From positions 1,857,501-1,921,500 of the forward strand of contig JANUWF010001622.1 of assembly GCA_026120185.1 (NCBI GenBank): a stretch of 64,000 nt of DNA. Direction: 5' to 3'. A model generated the notes under the pieces. It saw nothing but the letters and a program-made list of their open reading frames with translations, had not been told where the DNA came from and ran no database searches. Shown here one piece after another: positions 45,293 to 55,694 of the stretch. The stretch comes from Voacanga thouarsii (Eukaryota > Streptophyta > Magnoliopsida > Gentianales > Apocynaceae). The translations under genes were made by a program, and so were the position numbers. Numbering within the stretch: the stretch's first letter is position 1; each line of letters starts with the position of its first letter.

Positions 45293-45736
45293 GTAAGCCA
45301 TGAACATTCTAGAGTTGTTTATCTAGGTTACAAATACAAAGTATGTAAAAAAGTATTTTTCCAGATCAATTAGTATTGTTTCATTTTTTATGAGTAGATT
45401 GTTCTACATGTGTAATGGATTCTTGAATTACATGAAATCAATGACTTTCTAAAGGCTTATATTATATTAACACAATGCAATCAGAATGCTGCCTATGTTT
45501 TACACTTTTTGTATAATTGAAGGAATAGTTTTTTAATCGGTTACTGGTTATATTGTGAAGAAAATTATTATTAGTAAAGTACTAAATACTACAACAAGAG
45601 TTGTATATTGAAATCTCATAAATACACTTGGTGTAATTAATACATATTTATAGAATTTATCAATTTTTAAATTTTTATAAAATTATATTTATTTACCGGG
45701 CAAAATATCTGCACGTAGTGCAGAGTCGCCCACTAG
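45293..45736. other. Terminal part of the Helitron, non-coding
   Basis: After the exon C donor (GTAAGC) no further CPL1 exon is recognisable. The stretch is AT-rich up to the hairpin and CTAG at its end. Confidence 0.5.
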
Positions 45737-46480
45737 TCATAGCCAAAGGCAAAGAGCAATTAATAGGTAGCAGCTCTGTATTCATAACCACTAATGCTAT
45801 AGTACAATTAATCCAAAAACAACACCGTCCAATAGCAGCTTTGTATTCACATCCCATTCACCACCACTTTTGTTTTAGACTGACATAGTTTAAGTTGAAG
45901 ACTTCTATTAGGTAAGTTACTTTTGCCTTTGTTTCCATCCACACCTTCAGCATACACACTACTACTGCCTTGGTTGGCCTATGGAAATATACATATGTTA
46001 CAAGCTTTTAATCTAACATTTTAACATTAATAGGTCATATTGAACTCACCTCAGCTTGTAACACACTTCATTTATCAATTCTAGGTTGTACCACTCTACT
46101 ACTTGATGCACTTGACTGAAAAAAATGCAACACCAAACTAGTATGACATGTTAGTCGCCAAATTCTCTTCACGCCTTCAACATAAAGTTATGAATAAAAA
46201 ACACCAAGCTAAACAAAACCAAACAATGTCCACTCAAAAGCAACAGACCCAACAAGTAACCGAGAAAACAAGCTGTTGTTTATTGTTCAGAACTAAGCTA
46301 TATTCAGGACAAAAAATGAATACATTATTTACCAAAATCACCGTAATTAATAATTTTTACTGAATAAGAAGAAAATTAACCTACCTTGACGTCAACATTC
46401 AGTGGCTTCTTACACCCTTTTTTATTGTGTCCTTCTTTAATGTAGTTTGAACAGGATATAATTGTGCCATTTCTACTAAC

Positions 46481-46654
46481 ACTTAGCATAAATAGCTGCA
46501 CATATTTAGGAATTATAGCTGTAATTATTTCCTGTAATTATTTCTATATTTGTAATGTATAGTTGGCTTACCTTAAATAGGTCTAGGTATCTTGTATAAA
46601 TACCTTGAGATATATGGAATAAACACAAGAGTATTTTTCAGCCAATTGTTAATT
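46481..46654 (+). repeat. 5' LTR of the short-LTR Copia element
   Basis: It reads ACTTAGCATA...GTTAATT and lies between CTAAC and the PBS. The ends are not the usual TG...CA. A TATA-like TATAAATACC sits near 46593. Confidence 0.88.
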
Positions 46655-46667
46655 TGGTATCAGAGCC
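46655..46667 (+). promoter_or_regulatory. Primer-binding site of the short-LTR Copia element
   Basis: TGGTATCAGAGCC directly follows the LTR and matches the 3' end of initiator tRNA-Met. Confidence 0.92.
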
Positions 46668-46829
46668 AAAGAAAAGACTTCCGCCGCCTCCTTTTCCCAA
46701 ACCCTAGCCGTCATTGTCTCTTCCAAAACCAGCGCGACACTGTAGCGGCAGCACTGTAGCAACACTGTAGCGGCGGCGATACTGTGGCGCGCGGGGTACT
46801 GTAGCAAATCGCGCTGGTTATCATCTATC

Positions 46830-47800
46830 ATGGCTACCAAAACTGATAATGAAGCGATCCCCGATAGCAAGAAACTCTCGACGATGACCATTCATGAAAC
46901 CTCTTCTCCAATCCATATTAAATTGGATGGTACTAATTATCGTGTTTGGTCAAAGATTTTAGAGATGCATATTGCTGGCAGAAAGAAGAAGAGTTATATT
47001 ACTAGACGAAATGCTACACCTGCAGAAGATGATCCAGGTTATGATGAATGGGAAGCTGAAGATGCTCTTGTCAAGTCTTGACTTATTAATTCCATGACTG
47101 ATAATCTGATGTCACACTTTGTTCAGTGTGGGACATCTAAAGAAGTTTGGGATACGGTTAAGAGGAGCTATCTTGATGTGTCTGACTCTTCCCAAGTCTA
47201 TGAACTGATGAAAATGTATTCCAATTGCACCAGGGTGGTCGACCTCTGCCGGAATATTACAACGAGTTGAATTCAATTTTCATAGAACTTGATTATCGTA
47301 GGCCCAATGACATGACATGTGCTGCTGATATCGAGAAACAAAGGAAGCATATTGCAGAGGATCGCATCTATATATTTCTTGCAGGTCTTGATCACCATTT
47401 GGATCAAGTTAGTAGTCGTGTTTTGGCTACTTCCCGTCTACCAAGCTTGGAAGAAGCCTACTCTTTAGTTCGTCGTAAAGTGCAGAGACAGGTCACTATG
47501 GGAACAGAAAATCATTCTGAAGCTTTAGCTCTAACGATTCAAAATAGCACCTCTCAGTTGACTCATTTTGTTCCTGTGAATTCTGTCACTTCCAATTCTT
47601 GCTTCTGCACTCATTGCAATAGTACCAGGCATACCATAGAGGTTTGTTGGAAGAAGCATGGATATCCGGAGTGGTATAAACTTAAACAAGCTGAGAGAAA
47701 AAATAAGAAATCTGCTCAGATTGCTGTTATTGATACTTCTCCACCTTCTGCTTCTCATGTCTCTCAAGTGTCTACTCACCAAGGTAATTCTAACACTTGG
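46830..47800 (+). pseudogene. Copia gag with a CCHC finger (three broken frames)
   Basis: The start Met-Ala-Thr leads to Ile-Lys-Leu-Asp-Gly-Thr-Asn-Tyr-Arg-Val-Trp (Retrotran_gag_3 type). A stop at 47079-47081 falls inside Val-Lys-Ser-(stop)-Leu-Ile-Asn-Ser-Met. A shift near 47220 moves to the frame with Phe-Leu-Ala-Gly-Leu-Asp-His-His-Leu-Asp-Gln-Val. The finger Cys-Thr-His-Cys-...-His-Thr-...-Cys-Trp-Lys-Lys-His-Gly lies near 47608-47665. Confidence 0.86.
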
Positions 47801-49055
47801 GTTATTGATTCAGGGGCCACTAACCATATGACTAGTAATTCTTCTATCCTTGCCTCTCTAATGTCTTCACTTGTCAAGTCTGTGTACAGGTTGCTAATGG
47901 GACCTCTATGCCAATTACAGGAGTCGGGAGTGTCTCAATTTCTCCTACATTCTCCATGTCATCTGTCTTACTTGCACCTACTCTTTCTAATAGTCTTTTT
48001 TCTATTAGTAAGATTACCAAAAGTCTTAATTGTTCTGCAATATTTGATTCCACTAATTGTATCTTTCAGGACAAACGTACGAAAAGGACGATTGGCATTG
48101 GTAGGGAAAGAGGCGGTCTTTATTACTTAGAGGGGGCTACGCAGTTTCAATCTGAACCTAGCCATGGCCTTCAAGTAGAGAGTAAGTCATTTGATAGAGA
48201 GAAGATTCTTTTATGGCATTATCGTCTAGGGCATCCATCTTTTCCTTATTTAGAGCGTTTATTTCCAAAATTATTTCATAATGTTGCTATCTCTAGTTTA
48301 AGATATGAACAATGCATTTATGCTAAAAACCGTCGTGTTCCTTTCAAAACTAGTTTCAATAAGAGTTCTATTCCTTTTTCGTGTGTTTACACTGATGTAT
48401 GGGGTCCTTTTTCTACTCCATCTGCTTCTGGCCATAAATACTTTGTGTCTTTTATTGATAGATGCACTAGAGTGAGCTGGGTATATTTGATGAAATCTAA
48501 AAGTGATGTTATACAAGTGATTCCTCAATTTTACAAAATGATTGTGACACAGTTTCATACTCAGGTCCAAGTTTTTCATTCTGATAATGGTCGTGAGTTT
48601 GTAAATCAATCTCTTACCCAATTCTTCCTAGAACATGGCATCCTCCACCAACAACTTATGCCTACACACCACAACAAAATAGGGTAGCAGAGCGTAAGAA
48701 TCGTCATATCCTTGACGTTGTTCGGGCTTTGAGCTTTACTATGCATGTTCCTAAACGTTTTTGGGCTGAGGCTATCATGGCTGTTGTCTTTCTTATTAAT
48801 CGCATGCCCACTCGTATCCTTAATTTTCAAACCCCTTTACGGATGTTGTCACAATTCCACTCTATCCCTTCTGCTCTAAATATTTGTCCTAAGGTCTTTG
48901 GTTGTGTATGCTACGTTCATGTCCACTCTATATATCGGGATAAGTTTGATCCACGTGCTCTCAAATGTGTTTTTCTTGGTTACTCTAATTCTCAAAAAGG
49001 CTATAAATGTTTTCATCCTTCTACAGGTAAATATTATGTTTCCATGGATGTTTAG
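47795..49055 (+). pseudogene. Copia protease and integrase (frameshifted)
   Basis: The protease box Trp-Val-Ile-Asp-Ser-Gly-Ala-Thr-Asn-His-Met is at about 47799-47831. A shift near 47900 follows. The integrase shows Trp-His-Tyr-Arg-Leu-Gly-His-Pro-Ser, Tyr-Thr-Asp-Val-Trp-Gly-Pro (first Asp), His-Ser-Asp-Asn-Gly-Arg-Glu-Phe (second Asp), then after a shift near 48670 the Phe-Trp-Ala-Glu-Ala and Lys-Cys-Val-Phe-Leu-Gly-Tyr blocks. A TAG at 49053-49055 separates it from RT in the same frame. Confidence 0.86.
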
Positions 49056-49094
49056 TTTTGTGAACAAGAGTCGTATTTTCCTGGAGATGTCTCC

Positions 49095-51176
49095 ATGATT
49101 CCTCTTCAGGGGGAGATTAGTAGTAAGGAAAAGGAACGGTTATGGTTAGAAGAGAAGAAGTCGTGGATGTCAAGTAAGGGGGAGAACTCAACTATTGTGG
49201 AGAATAAGGAATCTTTAGATGATACTTGTTCAGCTGAGGTTGAGTCTGAATTTAAAGAGGGAAAGGATGAAAGACCAGCTAGGTTATTTCAAAAATGCTA
49301 TACAAGAAGAAAACAGAATACCACTGTTATGCCTCCTCTTGATTCTAGTGCCCCTCTTGATGATGCTACCATGTCATCGGATGACTCTTCTACTATTAAC
49401 CCTGAGGTATGTGTTCCTTCTCTTCCCACTTCAACTTCAGAGATAGATTCTACTACTTTGACTTTACCAGTTATGGATCACGATCATGGTAGAAGATATC
49501 CCCTTCGTGAACGTAGAGAACCTAATAGGTTAGGTTTTTCCAAGTTATCTTTTAATGTCACTTATCCTATTTTTGATTTTATCTCTTATCACCGTTTGCC
49601 TAAGGCTCATCTAGCTTTTGCTCTTCAGTTGTCTTCTGTGTCTATTCCTAGTCATTTTCAGGAAGCCCTTAGAGACCCTAAGTGGAAGATTGCTATGGAA
49701 AAGGAGATGAAGGCCCTTCAAAAAAAATCTACTTGGGAGATGGTTGAGTTGTCACAGGAGAAGAGGACAGTAGGATGCAAGTGGGTGTTTACAGTGAAAT
49801 ACAAGTCAGATGGGACAATTGAAAGGTATAAGGCTAGACTGGTGGCCAAGGGTTACACTCAAACCCATGGGATTGACTATCATGAGACTTTTGCTCATGT
49901 GGCTAAGATGAACACCGTTCGAGTCATTCTATCTCTTGCAGTCAATCTAGACTGGCCATTACGCCAATTTGATGTAAAAAATACTTTTCTCCATGGTGAT
50001 TTGACCGAGGAGGTGTATATGGATCCTCCTCCAGGATTTACACTAGGGAAAGGTAAGGTGTGTAAGCTGAAAAATGCATTGTATGGGTTGAAACAATCGC
50101 CAAAGACATGGTTTGGCAAGTTGAGCTACTCAATGATGGCGTATGGTTTTAAGCAAGCTTTAGCGGATCATACTTTGTTTTATAAGTGGGAGCATGATGA
50201 TATTACCTTGCTTATTGTTTATGTTGATGATATGATTGTTACAGGTAGTAATGCTGGTGAGATAGAGAAACTTCGAAGCTATTTGGCCAAGGAATTTGAG
50301 ATGAAGGACTTGGGGGTTCTAAAATACTTCTTAGGTGTTGAAGTATCTCGGTCCAAGCAAGGACTTTTCCTCTCTCAACGGAAGTATATTTTAGATCTCT
50401 TAGCTGAAACTGGTAATTCTGCCTGTGAACCTGTAAATACTCCTATTGAGATGAATCATGGCCTGACTATCTATCCTGATCAGGTTCCAACTAACAAGGA
50501 GAGATATCAAAGACTAGTGGGGAAGTTGATTTATCTGACTCATACTAGGCCTGATCTATCATATGCAGTTAGTGTTGTCAGTCAGTTTATGCACAATCCA
50601 AGTGATAGACACATGAATGCAGTGAATCGTATTTTGGCTTATCTAAAGTCCTCTCCAGGTAAAGGTCTTATGTTCTCCAAACATGGGTACTTGGATATTG
50701 TTGGTTACACAGACTCTGACTTTGCTGGCTCTAAGTTAGATAGAAAGTCTACTTCAGGCTATGTGTCATTTGTTGGAGGTAATTTGGTGACTTGGAGGAG
50801 TAAGAAACAGAATGTAGTGTCATTATCTAGTGTAGAAGCTGAATACAGGGCTCTTCATCATGCAACCACAGAGCTTGCTTGGTTAAAAATTCTCTTGACA
50901 GAACTCGGGTTTGGTCCAAAGAAACCTATGGTACTATATTGTGATAACACAGTAGCGATTGAGATCGCTAACAATCCAGTTCAACATGATCGAACTAAGC
51001 ACATTGAACTTGACAAGAATTATATCAAGGATAGTCTGGATTCTGGTATGATAGAGGTTCCGTATATTAAGAGTGCAGAGCAACTGGCTGACATAATGAC
51101 TCATGCTGTTACTAGTGGACCATTTTATGCATCATTATCCAAGTTGGGCATGTGTGATATCTATGCACCAACTTGA
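49095..51176 (+). CDS. Copia reverse transcriptase and RNase H (693 codons, open)
   Basis: An acidic, Ser-rich linker leads into RT: Gly-Cys-Lys-Trp-Val-Phe (near residue 228), Phe-Asp-Val-Lys-Asn-Thr-Phe-Leu-His-Gly (residue 290 on; most relatives have Asn-Ala), Leu-Tyr-Gly-Leu-Lys-Gln-Ser, and the catalytic Tyr-Val-Asp-Asp-Met (residues about 376-380). RNase H has Tyr-Thr-Asp-Ser-Asp-Phe-Ala-Gly, Ser-Ser-Val-Glu-Ala-Glu-Tyr, Tyr-Cys-Asp-Asn and a final Gln-Leu-Ala-Asp-Ile. Full length for these domains. It is cut off from integrase only by one stop, so the copy is recent. Confidence 0.92.
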   Translation: MIPLQGEISSKEKERLWLEEKKSWMSSKGENSTIVENKESLDDTCSAEVESEFKEGKDERPARLFQKCYTRRKQNTTVMPPLDSSAPLDDATMSSDDSSTINPEVCVPSLPTSTSEIDSTTLTLPVMDHDHGRRYPLRERREPNRLGFSKLSFNVTYPIFDFISYHRLPKAHLAFALQLSSVSIPSHFQEALRDPKWKIAMEKEMKALQKKSTWEMVELSQEKRTVGCKWVFTVKYKSDGTIERYKARLVAKGYTQTHGIDYHETFAHVAKMNTVRVILSLAVNLDWPLRQFDVKNTFLHGDLTEEVYMDPPPGFTLGKGKVCKLKNALYGLKQSPKTWFGKLSYSMMAYGFKQALADHTLFYKWEHDDITLLIVYVDDMIVTGSNAGEIEKLRSYLAKEFEMKDLGVLKYFLGVEVSRSKQGLFLSQRKYILDLLAETGNSACEPVNTPIEMNHGLTIYPDQVPTNKERYQRLVGKLIYLTHTRPDLSYAVSVVSQFMHNPSDRHMNAVNRILAYLKSSPGKGLMFSKHGYLDIVGYTDSDFAGSKLDRKSTSGYVSFVGGNLVTWRSKKQNVVSLSSVEAEYRALHHATTELAWLKILLTELGFGPKKPMVLYCDNTVAIEIANNPVQHDRTKHIELDKNYIKDSLDSGMIEVPYIKSAEQLADIMTHAVTSGPFYASLSKLGMCDIYAPT

Positions 51177-51183
51177 GGGGGGG

Positions 51184-51357
51184 ACTTAGCATATATAGCT
51201 GCACATATTTAGGAATTATAGCTGTAATTATTTCCTGTAATTGTTTCTATATTTGTAATGTATAGTTGGCTTATCTTAAATAGGTCTAGGTATCTTGTAT
51301 AAATACCTTGAGATATATGGAATAAACACAAGAGTGTTTTTCAGCCAATTATTAATT
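51184..51357 (+). repeat. 3' LTR of the short-LTR Copia element
   Basis: 174 bp, identical in length to the 5' copy. It starts ACTTAGCATA directly after the G-rich purine tract and ends TTAATT before CTAAC. Confidence 0.9.
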
Positions 51358-52552
51358 CTAACCAAACCAGATGTTGAGTGTTTTTTGGGTTCATCCTTCT
51401 TCTTACTCCTATTCTTTTTAGGTCTTCCACGGGGTCTTGCTGGAGCTAATGGTGGTAGAATTGGTTCATACTTTATTTTTTTTCCATTCATGAGAACCAT
51501 TTATTGAATGCAAAGCATAGTTGTATGTCTTCACGTAGGACTCTTGACTGAAGTAGCTATGCATATAGTCATCAAGTTCACCTCCAATATGCTAAATTGC
51601 AGCACATGCATGAGGACATGATATCCTAGAAATCTGCCAATACCTACAAGAATAGGTTTTTTTTCTTCAAATCAACTACAAACTTCATTCTTCCTTTTTT
51701 ATCTCACATCCATTCTCACCATAATTCACCATTTTCCAATCCGTACCCTCTTCTACGCCAGTATCAAACTTTTCCTTTAATACTAATCATAGTTTTGGGT
51801 CCATTTAGTTCCAGCCTTCCTTTTCCTTTGAACCCTTAGCATTGTCTGCTCTCTAATATCCTCCAACATAGTTGTTATTCATTTACTTCTTCTGTCTAAT
51901 ATAATTGAATTGAAACTCTCACATGCACTGTTGTCCACCATGTCACACTTAGAGTGTTCACTGAAAAATGCCCTTGTCTATGCTTTAGGCTGCTTATCCT
52001 TCTTCATCAATTCCTCGGCGCTTTCTTTATCTTTTGTTGCCAACATACTAACTTTATCCTCCCAATCCCTTTCTATTGTTGCTTTCACAATCTGCTAGAA
52101 ATAAAACTCATAAGTTTTGGCTTTTTTCCCTCCTAACCAATTAGCAAAAACATGCCTAGCATAGTTTCTATGCTCAACTCTCAATATGACATTTTTAATG
52201 GCCAACTTTAGCCCCTGCATAGACATAATATTCTTTCATCAATGCTCAATAAAAAAAAAAAGAGGTCAAATACAAGTAAAAAACTATAAAATTCCAGAAA
52301 TCAAACCTTTTGTTGATCAGACATAATGGTGAAATTAGAACCATCTTCATGGTCTAGATAATCTGGTAAGAGTTATACAAACTATTCCCACGTTTATCTA
52401 TTTTCACTCTCCACCACTATCCATACAATAGGATATATTTGATCATTTGTATCCTTTCCAACAACAATTAGTAGTTCTCCTTTGAAAGGACCTTTCAAGA
52501 AACAACCATTAACTCCCAATATTGGTCTACAGCCTTCCTTCCAACTACTCTT

Positions 52553-54321
52553 TGAAGGATCATGGAAAAACATCAAAGTAAAATGCAGCGGAAAAATTTT
52601 TAGTTTTTCTAAGCCACATCTAGGAGAGAGGGTACTTACTTTTCCTTATTGGTTGCAGATTAACCAACGTGGGGACGGGTTGCACTAGAACGTCTTGCGT
52701 TGGAAGGGGAGAATGGGGCGCTTGCTGTTCAATTGGAATTCCCCCAATCTTCTACTCCTATACATAAAGCATTTTCTCTTCATCTTCCAGAGTATAGCTC
52801 TATCTTTTTCTTGGGTTAGCTTGGTGAAAGCTCCTTCTTTGGATAATCAAAATACTCTCCAAGCGAGAAAGAAGAGAAGAACGTGAAAGAGAAGAAGGAG
52901 GAGGCGGCACACTTTGATCAAACCTCTTGTACAACGCTTAATTTTTTTCCATATATGTTTCGGCCAGCCTTAGGGCTTCTAAAGCCCTAATGGCTAAAAT
53001 CACCAAGCCCAATTAGACAAGGTGTTATGCTGAAAAAATAGTGTAAGACTGATACAATCCTCTTAATTAATTAATTATCTTTTCTGAGTCTCATTAAATC
53101 TCCAAGACTAATTAATTAATTCTAATTAGACTCTTAATATATGTCAACATATATTAACCCAATTAATAAATTTATTCCAGTCCAATTCTCCTAATTAATT
53201 ATTTTTTCTGAACTTCATTAAAATCTAAAACTAATTAATTAATTCTAATTGGACTCTTAGAATAAATTCTATTTTCTTCTAAATAATTATCCATTAAGCC
53301 CATATTGTGCCTAAATAACACTAAGGTAACTTGAGCTACTCTGGGGACCAAGAGACATATTATTCATGGCTACTAAAATGATCAAAATGCCTTTACTATT
53401 AAATAGCCGCATTTTATCATTTTAAATATCTCCATTTAGCACCATAAGAAAATATTGACCACAAAAATAATATTGCTAAAGCAACATCTCTGACCTACAT
53501 AAGAAATGACGGAAATACCCCTCCATATAACACCCATCAATGAGACAGGATAAATATACTAATACCCATCTCAAAGACATCTACTATCCTTAAATCTCTA
53601 ATCCAATAATTTATAACTTACTTAAATGTACTTGTTTATCATTGGAAATTACCCAAACACACACATTCTAGAGTTACGTTCCCAAAGCCTTGGATCATTA
53701 GATTATCCTGGACAATCGTAAGAGGGTGATTTAACCTCACTAAATGAAGCATAGAAACTCTGTTGCATTAGTCTATCTTAACTAACTAGAGTAATACACC
53801 CAACATACAAGAATATTGATTTCATAAAAGAAATCCCACCCAACAAATATCAAAGTATAAAAACCTTAGTTTCGCCAGACTACCAACTCACACTCAAGTA
53901 TGAAGGTATCCGTCTACGCTGTAACAGTAATATTCTGGTCTCTATAATTATAGTATTTTAAGAGAGACCACTACTGCAGATCAGTTCTACATATTCGAAA
54001 TACGCTTATATCTATGATGTAAGTGAACTACTAACTGATTCAAAGTAAACCATTCCTCATTGAAAATCATGGCATAATAGTCTTACTTTGATGAAATGCT
54101 CAGTTCCATCAAACGACTAAGAACTCAATTTTATTTGTATGACAAGTACCCATGGTCTATACCTTATTGTGAAAAATGACCCAACACATAGACCATTACT
54201 TATCATACTTGGACCTTTAAATGTGCAATAATATAAGTAACAAACTAAATTGAATGAATAAATATTTTATTGTAATATGTTTACACAGAATACATAGTCT
54301 TTGAAGGCATACTTTCCAACA
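52553..54321 (-). mobile_element. Solo LTR of an Angela-like Copia element
   Basis: On the minus strand it starts TGTTGGAAAGTATGCC at 54321 and ends GATCCTTCA at 52553. These are the same kinds of ends as the Angela-like LTRs at 35668 and 43213. The flanks are CTCTT (52548-52552) and CTTTT (54322-54326), a 5-bp duplication with one change. No internal sequence is present, so LTR-LTR recombination removed the body. Removing it with one target copy rejoins the MULE transposase frame. Confidence 0.85.
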
Positions 54322-55056
54322 CTTTTCATTACACCAAAACAAACATAAAATCTTTAGAAATATGGAGGGGATTCTGGAATAAGTCTGTTAACCTGAACCT
54401 TGATTGTGCTACCAGGATATTAATAGCTCATTTCCATAATCCCAAAGGAGGCAAAATTCTTCCTTCAGATTGCCAACAACTTCATCCATCACTTCTTGCT
54501 TCACCCTTGCACAATTTTTTAAGGACACATTTACATGCATCACATTACTAACCATCTTTTGAATCTCTTTCAATTTTAATTTTGGGTTATCCTTTACAAT
54601 TTCATGCAACCTCTTTGCTATAACCTTTGTACTAGCCAATTTGTTCCTAAAACTAACACAACAACAATGTTTATCAACAAAATTCTTCACTATGATATCG
54701 CTAGCTCTTTTGTCAAAACTAGCATAAATTTTTCGATGGCACTTTGTAGTAGTTTTACACCGAATCCTAATCTTTTTTAGTTCATTTTTAACAAAACAAA
54801 ACTCTTTCCTAAATGCCACAAAATAATTTATTATGGTATTCTTGAACTGTTAGTTATCTAAAAAAACCATACCTATTTGAAACTTAGGAAACTTGTCATT
54901 AGGATTGAAGTGGACAAACCTGCTCTTTCTCCTCTGAGCTTCATCATGGTCTTCATCTTCATCAAAGCCAACTAAGCTACCAAAATCAGAGGAGTCATAA
55001 ACTGCAGCATCAACATCTGAATCATTTGAATCCCTTTCATTATCTACACTTGCAGA

Positions 55057-55680
55057 TAGGGTTGTTCATGGGTTGGGATGGTTCGATTTTTTTATATTTT
55101 TTTACCCAACCCAAATATTTTGGTTTGAAAATTCTAAACCCAAATCACACTATTTAAAATTTTAAACCGTCGATTTGAATTGTGTTCGGTTTAGTTTGAT
55201 CGGTTTGTACATAATTTACCAATTAAGATTTTAACCTCTCACTCAGAACATACTTCTAATTTTATAAATAAGATATGCATCTAAAACATATTAGCAAAAA
55301 GTAATATGAAAAGTATCAAGAATATGAGTGCATAACCACACAGTAACAAATTAGTCTATTAGCAAAGGTAACAAAAAATAATGAATACTAAAAATCCCTC
55401 ATAGACATTTGCTTGGATTGTTGTTATGATTAGCTTAGATATGGAAAGCAAATTTCAATCACCAACAATTGGAGTTATTTCTCCAAATGCCTCAGCTACT
55501 TTAGTGCATGAAAAGTTTGAAAATTCTACAATAAATAAATATAGTCAAATATCGTAATTAAAAAAGAATAATTCAAATTAATCTCTATACTTTATTTATT
55601 ATCTGTAAACTAAATGGAGCTCTTTGTAAAAACTCATAAACAGACAAAAAACAACATTAAACAATACTAACAAGAATACA
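55057..55680. other. Possible hAT-like or MITE fragment, AT-rich
   Basis: The MULE reading ends at about 55056, where TAGGGTTGTTCATGGGTTGG begins. This resembles the TAGGGGTGTTCA-type starts of small plant hAT elements, followed by pyrimidine/purine-rich AACCC/GGTTTG words. No matching right end was found before the viral sequence begins. The identity is tentative. Confidence 0.3.
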
Positions 55681-55694
55681 ATAATCCATCTTAA

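Larger units (their letters stand above)
16367..45736 (+). mobile_element. Probable non-autonomous Helitron carrying CPL1 exons, expanded by nested insertions
   Basis: The left end TCTAATTGTATATACTAAAG at 16367 fits the TC-start consensus of plant Helitrons and is preceded by A. The right end has a 6-bp hairpin (CTGCAC-gta-GTGCAG, 45708-45722), then about 14 bases and CTAG (45733-45736), followed by T. These are the expected A|TC...CTRR|T borders, with no target duplication. Subtracting the three insertions and their target copies leaves about 1966 bp, with CPL1 exons and introns inside and no Rep/helicase. Capture of gene pieces is a known Helitron habit. The borders are judged by eye; a partly deleted host copy of CPL1 that only resembles this is the alternative. 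Confidence 0.6.
46481..51357 (+). mobile_element. Ty1/Copia retrotransposon with short LTRs, nearly complete
   Basis: A 4877-bp element has two 174-bp LTRs and a CTAAC duplication (46476-46480, 51358-51362). A PBS TGGTATCAGAGCC starts at 46655 and a G-rich purine tract (GAGGGGGGG) ends at 51183. gag, protease, integrase, RT and RNase H are all present in order. The LTRs differ at 5 of 174 positions. A few stops and frameshifts interrupt gag and integrase, but the RT-RNase H part is a single open frame of 693 codons. It inserted in the MULE zinc-finger exon. Confidence 0.94.
45820..55056 (-). pseudogene. MULE (MuDR-type) transposase gene, split by two LTR insertions
   Basis: Minus-strand pieces in order: an acidic N-terminus with Phe-Gly-Ser-Leu-Val-Gly-Phe-Asp-Glu (about 54985-55056), the DNA-binding region (54819-54409) with Ala-Ser-Phe-Asp-Lys-Arg ... 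Leu-Trp-Asp-Tyr, then Pro-Gly-Ser-Thr-Ile-Lys-Val-Gln-Val, and the transposase core Cys-Arg-Pro-Ile-Leu-Gly-Val-Asn-Gly-Cys-Phe-Leu-Lys-Gly (52530-52488). A SWIM finger (Cys-Pro-His-Ala-Cys-Ala-Ala-Ile) lies near 51600-51625, a basic Arg-Pro-Arg-Gly-Arg-Pro-Lys-Lys linker at 51420, and a CCHC-type Cys-x2-...-Gly-His-Asn-Lys-Lys-Gly-Cys exon at 46383-46480. Further short C-terminal exons lie near 46050-46115 and 45850-45978. Frame breaks and a changed core residue (Asn for the expected Asp) mark it as dead. Neither element end was identified. Confidence 0.82.
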
